This document shows, one piece after another, positions 31,688 to 41,228 of a stretch of 64,000 bases of DNA. The position numbers and the translations under genes were made by a program. Source of the stretch: Acidobacteriota bacterium (GTDB taxonomy: Bacteria; Acidobacteriota; Terriglobia; Bryobacterales; UBA6623); contig WGMB01000016.1 in assembly GCA_016125275.1 (NCBI GenBank), forward strand, positions 1-64,000, given 5' to 3'. The notes below the pieces were generated by a model that made no database searches, was not told where the DNA came from, and saw only the letters and a program-made list of their open reading frames with translations. How positions within the stretch are numbered: position 1 is the first letter of the stretch; each line of letters opens with the position of its first letter.

Positions 31688-32359
31688 ATGACCGTACCCA
31701 CCAAAGAGCAGATCCTGGACGCCGCCGAGAAGCTGATCACCGAACGCGGCATCGACGCCGTCTCCTTACGCGCGATCACCGCCGCGGCGGACGTGAACCT
31801 GGCGGCCGTGCACTACCACTTCGGCTCCAAGGACGCTCTGGTGCACAAGGTTTTCGAGCGCCGCATCCGGCCGATGAATGAAGAGCGGTTGCGTCAGCTC
31901 GAGGCCGCCGAGAAAGCGGCCGGCCCGGGCCCTCTAGCCGTCGAGACCGTCTTGCGCGCCCTGATCGAGCCGGCCATGCGGGTGGCCGCGCAACACGAGC
32001 GCGGACCGCAACTGATGATGATGTGCGGTCGGATCTACGCCGAGCGTTCGATGGCCGCGCAGGACGCTTTTGACGATCTGTTTCGCGAGGTCGTCGTGCG
32101 CTTCCGCGAGGCGTTCGCGCGGGCTCTGCCCGAGCTGCCGCCCGAAGAGCTCGGCTGGCGGGTGCACTTTGCGGCCGGCGTGATGGTGCACACGATGATG
32201 GCCAGCGACAAGCTGCAAAGGTTCTCCGGCGGGCTGTGTGATCCGCGGGATACGGCGGCGGCGGTCGAACGCATGATCGGGTTCTGCGCGGCCGGGATGC
32301 GCGCGGGCCTCCCGACCGCGGCAGGGGTGGAGGGGAGCAAGATCGAGGTCGTGCAATGA
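31688..32359 (+). CDS. TetR/AcrR family repressor of the efflux operon
   Basis: The 223-residue product has a typical N-terminal TetR helix-turn-helix: QILDAAEKLITERGIDAVSLRAITAAA... then NLAAVHYHFGSKDALV (HTH about 24-47). The C-terminal ligand domain includes a DUF-like stretch common in CerR/YbiH-type regulators (GRIYAER, FREAFARALPELP, WRVHFAAGVMVHTM). I chose the ATG at 31688, which directly precedes the conserved helix; an upstream start at 31607 would read through the operator. The stop codon overlaps the ATG of the outer membrane component by 4 bp, so the regulator is the first gene of the efflux operon and very likely represses it until an inducer binds. Confidence 0.9.
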   Translation: MTVPTKEQILDAAEKLITERGIDAVSLRAITAAADVNLAAVHYHFGSKDALVHKVFERRIRPMNEERLRQLEAAEKAAGPGPLAVETVLRALIEPAMRVAAQHERGPQLMMMCGRIYAERSMAAQDAFDDLFREVVVRFREAFARALPELPPEELGWRVHFAAGVMVHTMMASDKLQRFSGGLCDPRDTAAAVERMIGFCAAGMRAGLPTAAGVEGSKIEVVQ

Positions 32360-33810
32360 GTCGATATCTGGCAGTGCTATTGGGGATCGCGGGCTTGATC
32401 GGCTGCGCCAGGCCGATCGACCGGCCGCAGCGGAGCTTCGACGTGCAGGCGCCGCAGGCTTGGAAGGGCGGTCCGACGAGCGAAGCCGAGCCGCAGGGCG
32501 ACTGGTGGGCGTATTTCACCGACCAGGGTCTGGACACGGCAGTGGCCCAGGCGCTGGAGCGCAACAAGAACCTGGAGGCGGCCGCGGCTCGCATTGACGC
32601 CGCCGAGCAGCAGGCGCGGATCGCCGGCGCGGCGGAGCTGCCGTCCGCTTCGATCGGCCTGCAACGCACCCGCCAGCGGATGAACTTCATCGGCCTACCC
32701 ATTCCCGGCGCGCCTCCCGGGTCGGTGCTCAAGAGCATCAACACGCAGATCGGCCTGTCGATGAACGTCTCCTGGGAACCGGATGTGTGGGGCCAGATCA
32801 AGGCCGGCAAGCTGGCAGCGACGGCGGAGTTGCAGGCGGTGCAGACGGAGCTCGACGGAGCGCGCCTGTCCCTTTCCGGGCAGACGGCGAAAGCCTGGTT
32901 CGCGGCCCTGGAGGCGCAGCGGCAATTGCAGTTGGCGCGCGCCAGCCTGGAGAGCTACGAGGTCTCTTCCAATCGCGTCCGAGCGCGCTTCGAGAGCGGC
33001 GTGCGGCCGTCGCTCGATCTCCGCCTCGCGCTGACCGAGGTGCGCAACGCCGAAGCGCGCGTGCAGCAGCGCAAGCAGCAGTTGGACGCTTCCCGCCGGC
33101 AGTTGGAGATCCTGATGGGGCAGTACCCGGCCGGCGAATACGAGCTGGCCGAAGATCTGCCGCGGTGCCCTTCCGGCATTCCCGCCGGGCTCCCCTCGGA
33201 GCTGGTTCATCGCCGGCCGGACCTGATCGCCGCCGAACGCCGCCTGCTGGCCGCCGACGCCCGGATTGCCCAGTCGAAGGCCGACCTGCGGCCCAGCTTC
33301 AACCTCACCACGGCGCTGGGGACGCAAACGACGCGCCTGCAAGACGTGCTCAGCGGCGACGTCCTGGTGTGGAACCTGATCTCCGGCGTGACGCAGCCGG
33401 TCTTCAACAACGGCCGCCTCAAGGCGACCGTCTCGCAGAACGAGGCCCAGGCTCGTGAGGCCGCCGCGATGTACGAGAACGCCATCTTGCAGGCCTACCG
33501 CGAGGTGGAGACCACCATCGCGGCCGATCACATTCTGGCCGAGCAGGAAAAGGCCCTCGAGGACGCCGTCAAGCAGGCCATGGCCGCCCAGGACCTGGCC
33601 GAGCAGCGCTATCGCTCGGGGCTCAGCGACATCATCACGGTGCTGCAGTCGCAGCGCACGGCGCTCGAGTCCGAGAGCGCTCTGCTGACGCTGCGCCGGG
33701 CCCGGCTCGACAACCGCGTGGATTTGCACTTGGCGCTGGGCGGAAGTTTTCAGATGACGGTTCCCTCGCAGGCCGCGGGAACGGATACGGGGACGAGGGA
33801 AAAGCTATGA
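32356..33810 (+). CDS. RND efflux outer membrane lipoprotein (NodT/OprM type)
   Basis: The 484-residue product has a lipoprotein signal ending in LIGC (C17), then the two repeats of the OprM/NodT subgroup of TolC proteins: GDWWAYFTDQGLDTAVAQALERNKNLEAAAARIDAAEQQARIA and a second copy starting LVHRRPDLIAAERRLLAADARIAQSKADLRPSFN. It forms the outer membrane channel of the tripartite pump encoded by the next two genes. The start overlaps the TetR stop (ATGA) and the stop overlaps the adaptor start by 4 bp, indicating a tightly coupled operon. Confidence 0.95.
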   Translation: MSRYLAVLLGIAGLIGCARPIDRPQRSFDVQAPQAWKGGPTSEAEPQGDWWAYFTDQGLDTAVAQALERNKNLEAAAARIDAAEQQARIAGAAELPSASIGLQRTRQRMNFIGLPIPGAPPGSVLKSINTQIGLSMNVSWEPDVWGQIKAGKLAATAELQAVQTELDGARLSLSGQTAKAWFAALEAQRQLQLARASLESYEVSSNRVRARFESGVRPSLDLRLALTEVRNAEARVQQRKQQLDASRRQLEILMGQYPAGEYELAEDLPRCPSGIPAGLPSELVHRRPDLIAAERRLLAADARIAQSKADLRPSFNLTTALGTQTTRLQDVLSGDVLVWNLISGVTQPVFNNGRLKATVSQNEAQAREAAAMYENAILQAYREVETTIAADHILAEQEKALEDAVKQAMAAQDLAEQRYRSGLSDIITVLQSQRTALESESALLTLRRARLDNRVDLHLALGGSFQMTVPSQAAGTDTGTREKL

Positions 33811-35006
33811 AAGCACTGCGGATCATCCTGATGATTACCCTGCCGCTGCTGGTGGTGGGCGGAGGCGGATTTGCCGCCTTCAAGATGATCGAGGCGCGTC
33901 CGGAGCCGGAGAAGAAGACGCCGGAGATCGTGCGTCCGCTGGTGCGCGTGATCGAGGCGCAGCCCAGCGCTGTCCGGCTGACGGTGAAGGCCGAGGGCGT
34001 GGTGACGCCCCGGACGGAGTCGCAACTGGTGCCGGAGGTTTCCGGCCGCGTGCTCGAGGTCTCGCCGTCCCTCATCGCTGGAGGCTTTTTCGAGGCTGGC
34101 GAAGTGGTGCTGCGAATCGACGCCCGGGAGTATGAGCTGGCGGTGATCCAGGCGCAAGCAGCGGTAGCGCAGTCCAAGCTGCGGGTGGCGACCGAAGAGC
34201 AGGAGGCCGAGGTGGCGCGCAAGGAGTGGGCGGAGCTCGGCGAAGGCGAGCCGACCCCGTTGGTGATGCGCGAGCCGCAGTTGGCGGAAGCCAAGGCCGG
34301 CTTGGCGTCGGCCGAAGCCGCTCTCGACCAGGCCGAGTTCAACCTCGAACGGACCATCGTCAAGGCGCCCTACACCAGCCGCGTGCGGCAGAAGAGCGTG
34401 GACGTGGGCCAGTACGTGCAGCGCGGGCAGGCCGTGGCGACGATCTATGCAGTGGACGTGGCCGAGGTGCGGCTGCCGATCCCCGACGAGCAACTGGCCT
34501 ACGTGGACCTTCCGCTGGCCTACCGCGACGTCAACGACGGCAAGTCACAGCCCGGGCCGCCGGTGACCCTGCGCACCGAGTTCGCCGGCAAGGAGTACTC
34601 CTGGCAGGGCCGCATCGTGCGGACCGAGGGCGAGATCGACGCCCGCACGCGCATGGTGCACGCCATCGCGCAGGTGCAGGACCCCTACGCCCAGGCCGGC
34701 AAGTCGGGTCGCCCGCCGCTGGCCGTGGGCATGTTCGTGGAGGCCGAGATCGCCGGACGCACCGTCCGCGCGGTGGAGCTGCCGCGCACGGCGATGCGCG
34801 ATGAAGACACCGTGATGGTGGTCTCGGCGGACAACCGGATCGAGTTTCGCGACGTGCAGGTGTTGCGCGCCGAGCGCGACCGCGTGCTCATCAACGGCGG
34901 CCTGAGCGCGGGCGAGCGGATCTGCGTCTCCACGCTCGAAGCCGCCGTGGCGGGGATGGAAGTGCGCGTCCTCGAGGACTCGGAAGCGGCCTCGGCCGCC
35001 GACTAA
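33807..35006 (+). CDS. RND efflux periplasmic adaptor (membrane fusion protein)
   Basis: The 399-residue product starts with a single hydrophobic anchor (IILMITLPLLVVGGGGFAAF). It has the HlyD/AcrA order of parts: a first beta strand region (VRVIEAQPSAVRLTVKAEGVVTPRTESQLVPEVSGRVLEVSP), a biotinyl-lipoyl-like half, a helical hairpin (AVIQAQAAVAQSKLRVATEEQEAEVARKEW to AALDQAEFNLERTIVKAPYTSRV) and a beta-barrel with the C-terminal membrane-proximal domain. It links the inner membrane pump to the outer membrane channel. It lies between these two partners, 22 bp before the pump start. Confidence 0.95.
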   Translation: MKALRIILMITLPLLVVGGGGFAAFKMIEARPEPEKKTPEIVRPLVRVIEAQPSAVRLTVKAEGVVTPRTESQLVPEVSGRVLEVSPSLIAGGFFEAGEVVLRIDAREYELAVIQAQAAVAQSKLRVATEEQEAEVARKEWAELGEGEPTPLVMREPQLAEAKAGLASAEAALDQAEFNLERTIVKAPYTSRVRQKSVDVGQYVQRGQAVATIYAVDVAEVRLPIPDEQLAYVDLPLAYRDVNDGKSQPGPPVTLRTEFAGKEYSWQGRIVRTEGEIDARTRMVHAIAQVQDPYAQAGKSGRPPLAVGMFVEAEIAGRTVRAVELPRTAMRDEDTVMVVSADNRIEFRDVQVLRAERDRVLINGGLSAGERICVSTLEAAVAGMEVRVLEDSEAASAAD

Positions 35007-35028
35007 CCAGGAGAACAGCGAGCGCATC

Positions 35029-38000
35029 ATGCACGGACTCATCGATTGGTTTGCCCGCAACGGCGTAGTCGCCAACCTGCTCATGGTGGTGTTGATCGGC
35101 GGCGGCCTGTTCGCGGCGGCCGGCATCCCCGGCCTATCCGAGCGCGCCATCCTCACCGAGGTCTTCCCCGAGATCTCGGTGGACATGATCACGGTGACGG
35201 TCGACTACCGCGGCGCCGCTCCGCAAGAGGTCGAGGAAGGCGTCTGCATCAAGATCGAGGAGGCCGTCCAAGACCTCGAAGGCATCAAGAAGGTCACCTC
35301 CACGGCCAACGAGGGCTCCGGCTCCGTAGCCATTGAAGTGGAGACGGGCTACTCCACCACGGACCTGCTCAACGACGTCAAGACCCGCGTCGACGCGATC
35401 GACACCTTCCCGGAGGAAGCCGAAAAGCCGGTCATCCGCGAGGTCACCAACCGCACCCAGGTCATCAACATCTCCATCTCGGGCCAGACCGACGAGATGA
35501 CGCTCAAGAAGATCGGCGAGCGCGTGCGCGATGAGCTGTTGGCGAACCCGGAGATCACGCAGGTCGATCTGAAGAACGCGCGGCCGTATGAGATCTCCAT
35601 CGAGGTCTCCGAAGACGCCCTGCGGCGCTACAACCTCAGCTTCGACTTCGTGGCCAACGCCGTGCGCAAGGCTTCGCTCGACCTGCCCGGCGGCACCCTC
35701 AAGACCGAAGCGGGCGAGATCCTGCTGCGCACCAAGGGCCAAGCCTACACCGGCCGAGACTTCGAGCAGCTCACCCTGCTGACGCGGCCTGATGGTTCGC
35801 GGCTGCAGCTCGAGGATGTCGCCACGGTGGTCGACGCCTTCGAGGACGCTGACAAGTACGCCTTCATGGACGGCGAGCCGGCCGTGCTGGTGCAGGTGTT
35901 CCGCGTGGGCGACCAGAGCGCCATCACGATCGTCGACGAGGTCTACTCCTACATCGAGCAGACACAACCGGGCCTACCGGCGGGCATCAAGCTGACGGCT
36001 TGGCAGGACCAGGCGCGCATCCTCAAGGGCCGCATGGAGCTGCTGGTGGAGAACGCCAAGACCGGTCTGCTGCTGGTCTTCATCGTGCTGACGCTCTTTC
36101 TCCGGCTCCGCCTGGCGTTCTGGGTCACCCTCGGCATCCCGATCTCGTTCCTGGGAACGCTGGCGATCATGCCGTCGATGGGCGTTTCCATCAACATGAT
36201 CTCGCTGTTCTCGTTCATCCTCGTGCTCGGCATCGTGGTGGACGACGCGATCGTGGTGGGCGAGAGCATCCACGAGGAGCAGGAGGCTTCCAAGGAGGGC
36301 CTGGAAGCGGCGATCCGCGGCGCGAAGCTCGTGGGCGTGCCGGTCATCTTCGGCGTGCTGACTTCGGTGGCGGCCTTCGCGCCGATGCTGTTCGTGCCCG
36401 GCTATATGGGCAAGATCTGGAAGGTGATTCCGGCCGTCATCATCCCGACGCTGCTGTTCTCGCTGATGGAGTCGCAGCTCATTCTGCCGTCGCACTTGGC
36501 GCACTATCACCCGGCGCCGGATCGCAAGAAGAAGCGGGCGCTGCCCATCCGCCTGTGGAACGGCTTCTTCAACCTGTTCAGCGACGGGCTGGATCTGTTC
36601 GTCTCGCGCCTCTACCGGCCGGCGCTCAACTGGGCTCTGCGCTGGCGCTACCTGACGGTGGCGATCGCGGTGGCGACGATGTTCATGACGCTCGGCCTAA
36701 TCGGCGGCGGAGCGCTCAAGTTCATCTACTTCCCCGAGGTCGAGTCCGACAACGTGCTCTCCGACGTGACAATGCCGCAGGAAACGCCGGTGGAGGTCAC
36801 CTCGGCGGTCGTGCGCCAGATCGAGGCGGCGGCGATGAAGACGCTCGACGACATCGAGCGCGAGACCGGGCAGAAGATCTACACCCACGTGCTGACGTCA
36901 GTGGGCGAGCAGCCCTTCAAGGTCCAGACGCAGCGCAACGCCGGCGGCCGCGTGGCGGGCTTCTCGTCGGGCAACCAGGGCGAGGTGAACATCGAGCTGA
37001 TCCCGTCGGAGAACCGCACCATCACCGCTAGCGAGATCACCCGCCGCTGGCGCGAGAACACGCCGGCGATCCCGGACATCGTCGAGCTCACCTTCACCTC
37101 CGACCTCATCGGCGGCGGCAAGGCGATCGACATCCAGTTCGCCGGACGCAGCCTGGAGGAGTTGCAAGAGGTCTCCGAGGCGACCAAGGCGAAGCTGGCC
37201 GAATACCCCGGCGTGCTCGACATCTCGGACTCCTTCCGCGGCGGCAAGCCGGAGATCAAGCTCGACATCACCAGCCAGGCCGAAGCCCTTGGCCTGACGC
37301 TGCAGGACCTGGGCCGCCAGGTGCGCCAAGCCTTCTTCGGCGAGGAGGCCCAGCGCATCCAGCGCGGCCGCGACGACGTGCGCGTGATGGTGCGCTATCC
37401 GGAAGACGAGCGGCGCTCGCTCGGCGACCTGGAGAACATGCGCATCCGCACGCCGGACGGCGCCGAGGTCCCCTTCTCCGAGGTGGCCCACGCCAGCCTG
37501 GGCCGCGGCTTCTCGACGATCACCCGCGCCGACCGCCGCCGCACCATCAACGTGACCGCCGAAGTCGACGAGGCCACAGCCAACGCCAACGAGGTGCTGG
37601 CCGACCTGGAGGCGAACTTCCTGCCGGGGACGCTGGAGCAGTACCGCAACCGCGTGTCGTACTCCATGGAGGGCGAGCAGCGCAGCCAGATGGAGTCGAT
37701 GCAGGCGCTGGCAAAGGGCTATGTGGCGGCTCTGTTCGTGATCTACGTGCTCATGGCGATCCCGTTCAAGTCGTACGTGCAGCCGCTGATCGTGATGTCG
37801 GCGGTGCCGTTCGGCGTGGTGGGCGCGGTCTGGGGGCACGTCTTCATGGGGATGTCGATGAGCATCCTGTCGATGTGCGGCATCGTGGCGCTGACGGGCG
37901 TGGTCGTCAACGATTCACTGGTGCTGGTGAGCTTTATCAACCAGCACCGCTATGACGGCTACGGGCTGCACAAGGCCGTGCTGGAGGCGGGACTGGTGCG

Positions 38001-38316
38001 CTTCCGGCCGATCCTGCTGACCTCGCTGACCACGGCCGCCGGCGTCACGCCGCTGATGCTGGAGCGCAGCGTACAGGCGCAGTTTCTGATCCCGATGGCG
38101 GTCGCGCTGGCCTTCGGCGTGCTCTTCGCCACGGCGATCACGCTGGCGCTGGTGCCTTCGATCTACCTGATCATGGAGGACTTCAAGCGGATCGGAAACT
38201 GGTTCCTGGGCGCTCCGATCGACCAGGAGCCGGAGCCTCCGGCGCGCTACGAGCAGCCGGCTGAAGAGCTGCAGGCGGCGCGGCAAGCCTTGCCGGAGGG
38301 CGCCGCAGGCGACTAA
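35029..38316 (+). CDS. RND family inner membrane efflux pump (HAE-1/AcrB-like)
   Basis: The 1095-residue protein has the duplicated RND layout: TM1 (VVANLLMVVLIGGGLFAA), a large periplasmic loop, TM2-6 (LLLVFIVLTLFLRLRLAFWVTLGIPISFLG onward), TM7, a second large loop and TM8-12. The proton-relay pair D405-D406 sits in GIVVDDAIVVGESIHEE of TM4. It exports substrates with proton counterflow; the presence of DD and the sequence around it fit drug, detergent or lipid pumps of the HAE-1 group rather than heavy-metal pumps. It is the last gene of the TetR-controlled operon. AGGAGAACAG upstream of the ATG is a good ribosome site. The specific substrate cannot be told. Confidence 0.96.
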   Translation: MHGLIDWFARNGVVANLLMVVLIGGGLFAAAGIPGLSERAILTEVFPEISVDMITVTVDYRGAAPQEVEEGVCIKIEEAVQDLEGIKKVTSTANEGSGSVAIEVETGYSTTDLLNDVKTRVDAIDTFPEEAEKPVIREVTNRTQVINISISGQTDEMTLKKIGERVRDELLANPEITQVDLKNARPYEISIEVSEDALRRYNLSFDFVANAVRKASLDLPGGTLKTEAGEILLRTKGQAYTGRDFEQLTLLTRPDGSRLQLEDVATVVDAFEDADKYAFMDGEPAVLVQVFRVGDQSAITIVDEVYSYIEQTQPGLPAGIKLTAWQDQARILKGRMELLVENAKTGLLLVFIVLTLFLRLRLAFWVTLGIPISFLGTLAIMPSMGVSINMISLFSFILVLGIVVDDAIVVGESIHEEQEASKEGLEAAIRGAKLVGVPVIFGVLTSVAAFAPMLFVPGYMGKIWKVIPAVIIPTLLFSLMESQLILPSHLAHYHPAPDRKKKRALPIRLWNGFFNLFSDGLDLFVSRLYRPALNWALRWRYLTVAIAVATMFMTLGLIGGGALKFIYFPEVESDNVLSDVTMPQETPVEVTSAVVRQIEAAAMKTLDDIERETGQKIYTHVLTSVGEQPFKVQTQRNAGGRVAGFSSGNQGEVNIELIPSENRTITASEITRRWRENTPAIPDIVELTFTSDLIGGGKAIDIQFAGRSLEELQEVSEATKAKLAEYPGVLDISDSFRGGKPEIKLDITSQAEALGLTLQDLGRQVRQAFFGEEAQRIQRGRDDVRVMVRYPEDERRSLGDLENMRIRTPDGAEVPFSEVAHASLGRGFSTITRADRRRTINVTAEVDEATANANEVLADLEANFLPGTLEQYRNRVSYSMEGEQRSQMESMQALAKGYVAALFVIYVLMAIPFKSYVQPLIVMSAVPFGVVGAVWGHVFMGMSMSILSMCGIVALTGVVVNDSLVLVSFINQHRYDGYGLHKAVLEAGLVRFRPILLTSLTTAAGVTPLMLERSVQAQFLIPMAVALAFGVLFATAITLALVPSIYLIMEDFKRIGNWFLGAPIDQEPEPPARYEQPAEELQAARQALPEGAAGD

Positions 38317-38331
38317 GGCGCTGATTCCACG

Positions 38332-38359
38332 TTGGAAAACCCGGCCGGTCGCCTATAAT
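38332..38359 (+). promoter_or_regulatory. sigma-70-like promoter
   Basis: TTGGAA (38332-38337), 16 bp, then a perfect TATAAT (38354-38359) lies 10 bp before the ATG of the ankyrin/haem-motif gene, so the transcript would have almost no leader. It separates this gene from the RND operon, which ends 15 bp upstream of the -35. Confidence 0.55.
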
Positions 38360-38369
38360 CGGGCGGTGT

Positions 38370-39671
38370 ATGGCGCCCGGCCGGCATCGTAGTGCGGCGT
38401 CGATCTGCTTTCTGAGTCTCGGCCTGACGACGCTGTTCGGGCAGGCCGACCGAGCTACCTTTCTGCTCGTGCAGGCCTCGGCCCAGGCCGACGGACAGGG
38501 GGTGGAGTCCGCCCTGGGCTCCGGCGCCTCCGTCAACGCCTACGTGGGTCTCGACACGCCCCTGACGGCGGCCGTGCGGGGCTCGGGTCGCGGCCGCTTC
38601 GAGACCCCTGCGGAAGAGTATGCGGCGCGCGCCCGCATCGTCGCGATGTTGCTGGAGCGCGGCGCCGACCCCAAGGCGCGCTTCGGACTCCCGGCGGCGC
38701 TCGAGCCGGAGCTGCACCGCGGAATGGCGGAAGGGCTCGCCCTCTGGACCAGCCATTCCTGCGCCAAGTGCCATGACCTAGACTCGGAGGCGCGCAACGA
38801 CCCCGAAAAGCCGGGCCCCGGCCTGCGAGGCATCGCCGCGCGCGGGACCCTGCCGAGCGAAACCCTGACCAGCTACGAGGCCATCCACGCGGCCCTGTCG
38901 AGACCGGATCACCGCGGCCTGGGGTTCGGCGCGGAAGGCGACTTGCAGACCGAGCGCCGCTTGGCGATCTGGCTCCTCCGGCGGGATTCCTTCCTGGTGG
39001 GGCGTTCGAGCGTGGAAATCGCGCAGCACCGCTGCATGCCGGAGGTCCTGAAGGCCTTCAACCAACCCTTCGCGCCCCCCGAGCCGCTCCCCGAAGCGCC
39101 CGAGAAATACCTGGCCACGCAGGACATCTTATTCGGCCTGCGCCAAGGGCTTTGCCAAGCCCAGTCGCAAGGCCTCGAGGCCGCCGGAGAAGGCTTTCGG
39201 GCAGTCAGCGAACTGACTCGCCAGTGGGATGTCCATCGCGGGCGCTCCGTGCCGCGCGAGTACGCCTTGGACCTCGACTACGGCCGCCGGACGCTTCCGC
39301 GCCTGTCTTCCCTCAGCTACGGTCCCGCGCAACTTTCTGACATCCTGGCGGACCTGCGGGAGAAAGCCGCGGACTGCTCGGTCACCCCGAGCGGCATGGG
39401 ACGCGAGGTTCCCATCGAGGTCTCTGTTTTCGAGGACGGCCGCGCGCTCGACGGCTGGCAGGTCTTCTTCATCTCCAAGATGCGTTCCTACGACCCCAAC
39501 GCCGAGCCGGAGCCGTTTGGTAGCCTCAGCAGCCCCGCGCGCTCGCAACTGCCCGTGGGCCGCTATTTGATCCACGCGGTCGACGAGGCGACGCGACGCC
39601 GCACCGGAGCGTCGGTGGTGACGGTGGGACGCGGCCAAGATCGCGTGGTCTGGGAGCTGCCCGCTCGTTAG
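38370..39671 (+). CDS. exported protein with ankyrin-like repeats and a single c-type haem motif
   Basis: The 433-residue product has a signal-like N-terminus (SICFLSLGLTTLFGQ). Two ankyrin-like units follow (about 28-70 and 85-107: GVESALGSGASVNAYVGLDTPLTAAVRG, then IVAMLLERGADPKARFGLPAAL). A CAKCH motif is at 131-135, in TSHSCAKCHDLDSE, with GPGLRGIAARGTLPSETL after it, as in monohaem cytochrome c domains, although the fold is short. The remaining 250 residues are not recognised; the end (about 350-430) could be a beta sandwich. Ankyrin plus cytochrome c in one short protein suggests a periplasmic redox or binding role. It is 26 bp before the TIR gene on the same strand. Confidence 0.65.
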   Translation: MAPGRHRSAASICFLSLGLTTLFGQADRATFLLVQASAQADGQGVESALGSGASVNAYVGLDTPLTAAVRGSGRGRFETPAEEYAARARIVAMLLERGADPKARFGLPAALEPELHRGMAEGLALWTSHSCAKCHDLDSEARNDPEKPGPGLRGIAARGTLPSETLTSYEAIHAALSRPDHRGLGFGAEGDLQTERRLAIWLLRRDSFLVGRSSVEIAQHRCMPEVLKAFNQPFAPPEPLPEAPEKYLATQDILFGLRQGLCQAQSQGLEAAGEGFRAVSELTRQWDVHRGRSVPREYALDLDYGRRTLPRLSSLSYGPAQLSDILADLREKAADCSVTPSGMGREVPIEVSVFEDGRALDGWQVFFISKMRSYDPNAEPEPFGSLSSPARSQLPVGRYLIHAVDEATRRRTGASVVTVGRGQDRVVWELPAR

Positions 39672-39697
39672 CGGAAGGGAAGCGTCGCGGCAAGCCC

Positions 39698-40768
39698 ATG
39701 ACGAAACGAACGGACGCAGCAACGCTCCTCGCCATCTGGGCCGCCGTCAGCCTCTTCGCGTTGTTCGGCCCGCAGCCGGTCGGGTTGGAAGGCTCAGCGG
39801 TCGCCGGCTGGACGACCCTGTCGGCGGCCGGACTGACCCTGGCGCTGTTGGCTCTCGCCGCCGGCCGCTCCTGGACGACCCGCCCCGCGCCACTGTGGGT
39901 CGCTTCCGCCGCGTGGGTCGTCAGCATCGGCGCCCTACTCTACCTGCAGAGCTCCTTCGTCGGCTCCTACGCGGGCGAGTCGGTGGTGGTGGGCTGGCAG
40001 CTCACGCCCACCGGACAGCGTCACCACGAGGCCAACCCCGGCACAACGGTCGACGAACAGCTCCTGGACGCCGGCGGCGAGGCGGAGATCGTTTGGACGC
40101 GCACCTCGATACTGACGGTCCTACTCGCCACCATGGCGGCCTACGCCTGCAGCCTGGCCACGCTGGGCTTGCTGGCCTACTTGACGACGCCCCGGCTCAC
40201 AGGCCGCGTCTCGATCTCCAAGCCCGCCCCGCCGGCGGCGACCATCCCGCCGGCCATCTCCCCCGCCCCCGTGGTCTCGCCTGGCGCCGGCGGGGCGGCG
40301 GCCCAGCCGCGCAAGAAGCTGTTCTACTCCTACGCCCACGACGACGAAGACCTGCGGGACAAGCTCGACAACCACCTGTCGTCGCTCCGGCACATGGGGA
40401 TTCTGGAGCCCTGGCACGACCGCAAGATCGCGCCGGGGAGCGACTGGAGCAAGGAGATCGATGTCCACCTGCTGCAGGCCGACATCATCGTGCTGCTGAT
40501 CAGCCACCACTTCGTGGCCTCCAACTACTGCTACGCCGTGGAGATGAACGCCGCGCTGAAGAGACACGACGACCCGGCCGACCCGGCCGTCGTCATTCCG
40601 GTCGTGCTCAGGGAATGCGTGTGGCAGGGCCTGCCCTTCTCCAAGCTCCAGGCTCTGCCGCGCGGCGGCAAGGCCGTCATGACCTGGACCAGCATGGACG
40701 CGGCCTTGACCGATGTCACCGAAGGCATCCGACGGGTCGCCCTCGGGCTGCCCGTCGGCGGAGACTAA
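39698..40768 (+). CDS. membrane-anchored TIR domain protein
   Basis: The 356-residue product has four hydrophobic segments (about 7-23, 38-56, 66-84 and 138-164), a Pro/Ala-rich linker (175-203) and a C-terminal TIR domain (about 207-350) starting [18 protein letters not shown]. The BB-loop region ([17 protein letters not shown]) and [22 protein letters not shown] are typical. E282 corresponds in position to the catalytic Glu of NAD-cleaving TIR enzymes. Bacterial TIR proteins either consume NAD in phage defence or act as scaffolds; a membrane-bound version could sense envelope stress. No other defence gene is adjacent. Its stop codon overlaps that of the convergent FKBP gene by 4 bp. NADase activity is inference. 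Confidence 0.82.
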   Translation: MTKRTDAATLLAIWAAVSLFALFGPQPVGLEGSAVAGWTTLSAAGLTLALLALAAGRSWTTRPAPLWVASAAWVVSIGALLYLQSSFVGSYAGESVVVGWQLTPTGQRHHEANPGTTVDEQLLDAGGEAEIVWTRTSILTVLLATMAAYACSLATLGLLAYLTTPRLTGRVSISKPAPPAATIPPAISPAPVVSPGAGGAAAQPRKKLFYSYAHDDEDLRDKLDNHLSSLRHMGILEPWHDRKIAPGSDWSKEIDVHLLQADIIVLLISHHFVASNYCYAVEMNAALKRHDDPADPAVVIPVVLRECVWQGLPFSKLQALPRGGKAVMTWTSMDAALTDVTEGIRRVALGLPVGGD

Positions 40769-41208
40769 CCGATGCCCAGCAGCTCGACCTCGAAGATCAG
40801 CGTGGAGTTCGGCGGAATCGCGCCGGCGCCGTTGGCGCCGTAGCCCAGCTCCGAAGGGATCACGAACTTGTAGTGCGACCCCACCGACATCAACTGCACG
40901 CCTTCCTTCCAGCCCTTGATCACCCGGCCCAGAGGAAACGTCAGCGGCTCGCCGCGTTCGTAAGAGGAGTCGAAGACGGTGCCGTCGACCAATTCGCCCT
41001 TGTAGTGGACGGTGACGCTGTCGCTCAGCGTCGGCTTGGGGCCTTCGGCCTCGCGCAGCACTTCGTACTGCAGCCCGGATTCGGTGACTTGCACTCCCTC
41101 TCTCCTCTTGTTCTCTTCCAGCAGCGCGAGGTTCGGGTCTTTCTCGGAGCAGCCCGAGAGCCAGAGTCCCGCCGCGGCCGCGGTGAGCAGCCCGTCTCTG
41201 CGTGTCAT
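40765..41208 (-). CDS. FKBP-type peptidyl-prolyl isomerase lipoprotein
   Basis: The 147-residue product has a lipobox LSGC (C20) and a complete FKBP domain (about 45-147): [44 protein letters not shown], then [37 protein letters not shown]. The active-site residues Y, F, D, V-I, W and Y of FKBP12-like enzymes can all be found. It speeds cis-trans isomerisation of Xaa-Pro bonds in proteins of the periplasm or envelope, anchored to a membrane. A short coiled stretch ([13 protein letters not shown]) lies between the lipid anchor and the domain. Confidence 0.95.
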   Translation of the reverse strand: MTRRDGLLTAAAAGLWLSGCSEKDPNLALLEENKRREGVQVTESGLQYEVLREAEGPKPTLSDSVTVHYKGELVDGTVFDSSYERGEPLTFPLGRVIKGWKEGVQLMSVGSHYKFVIPSELGYGANGAGAIPPNSTLIFEVELLGIG

Positions 41209-41228
41209 ACTCTCTCGATAGTAGCGGC

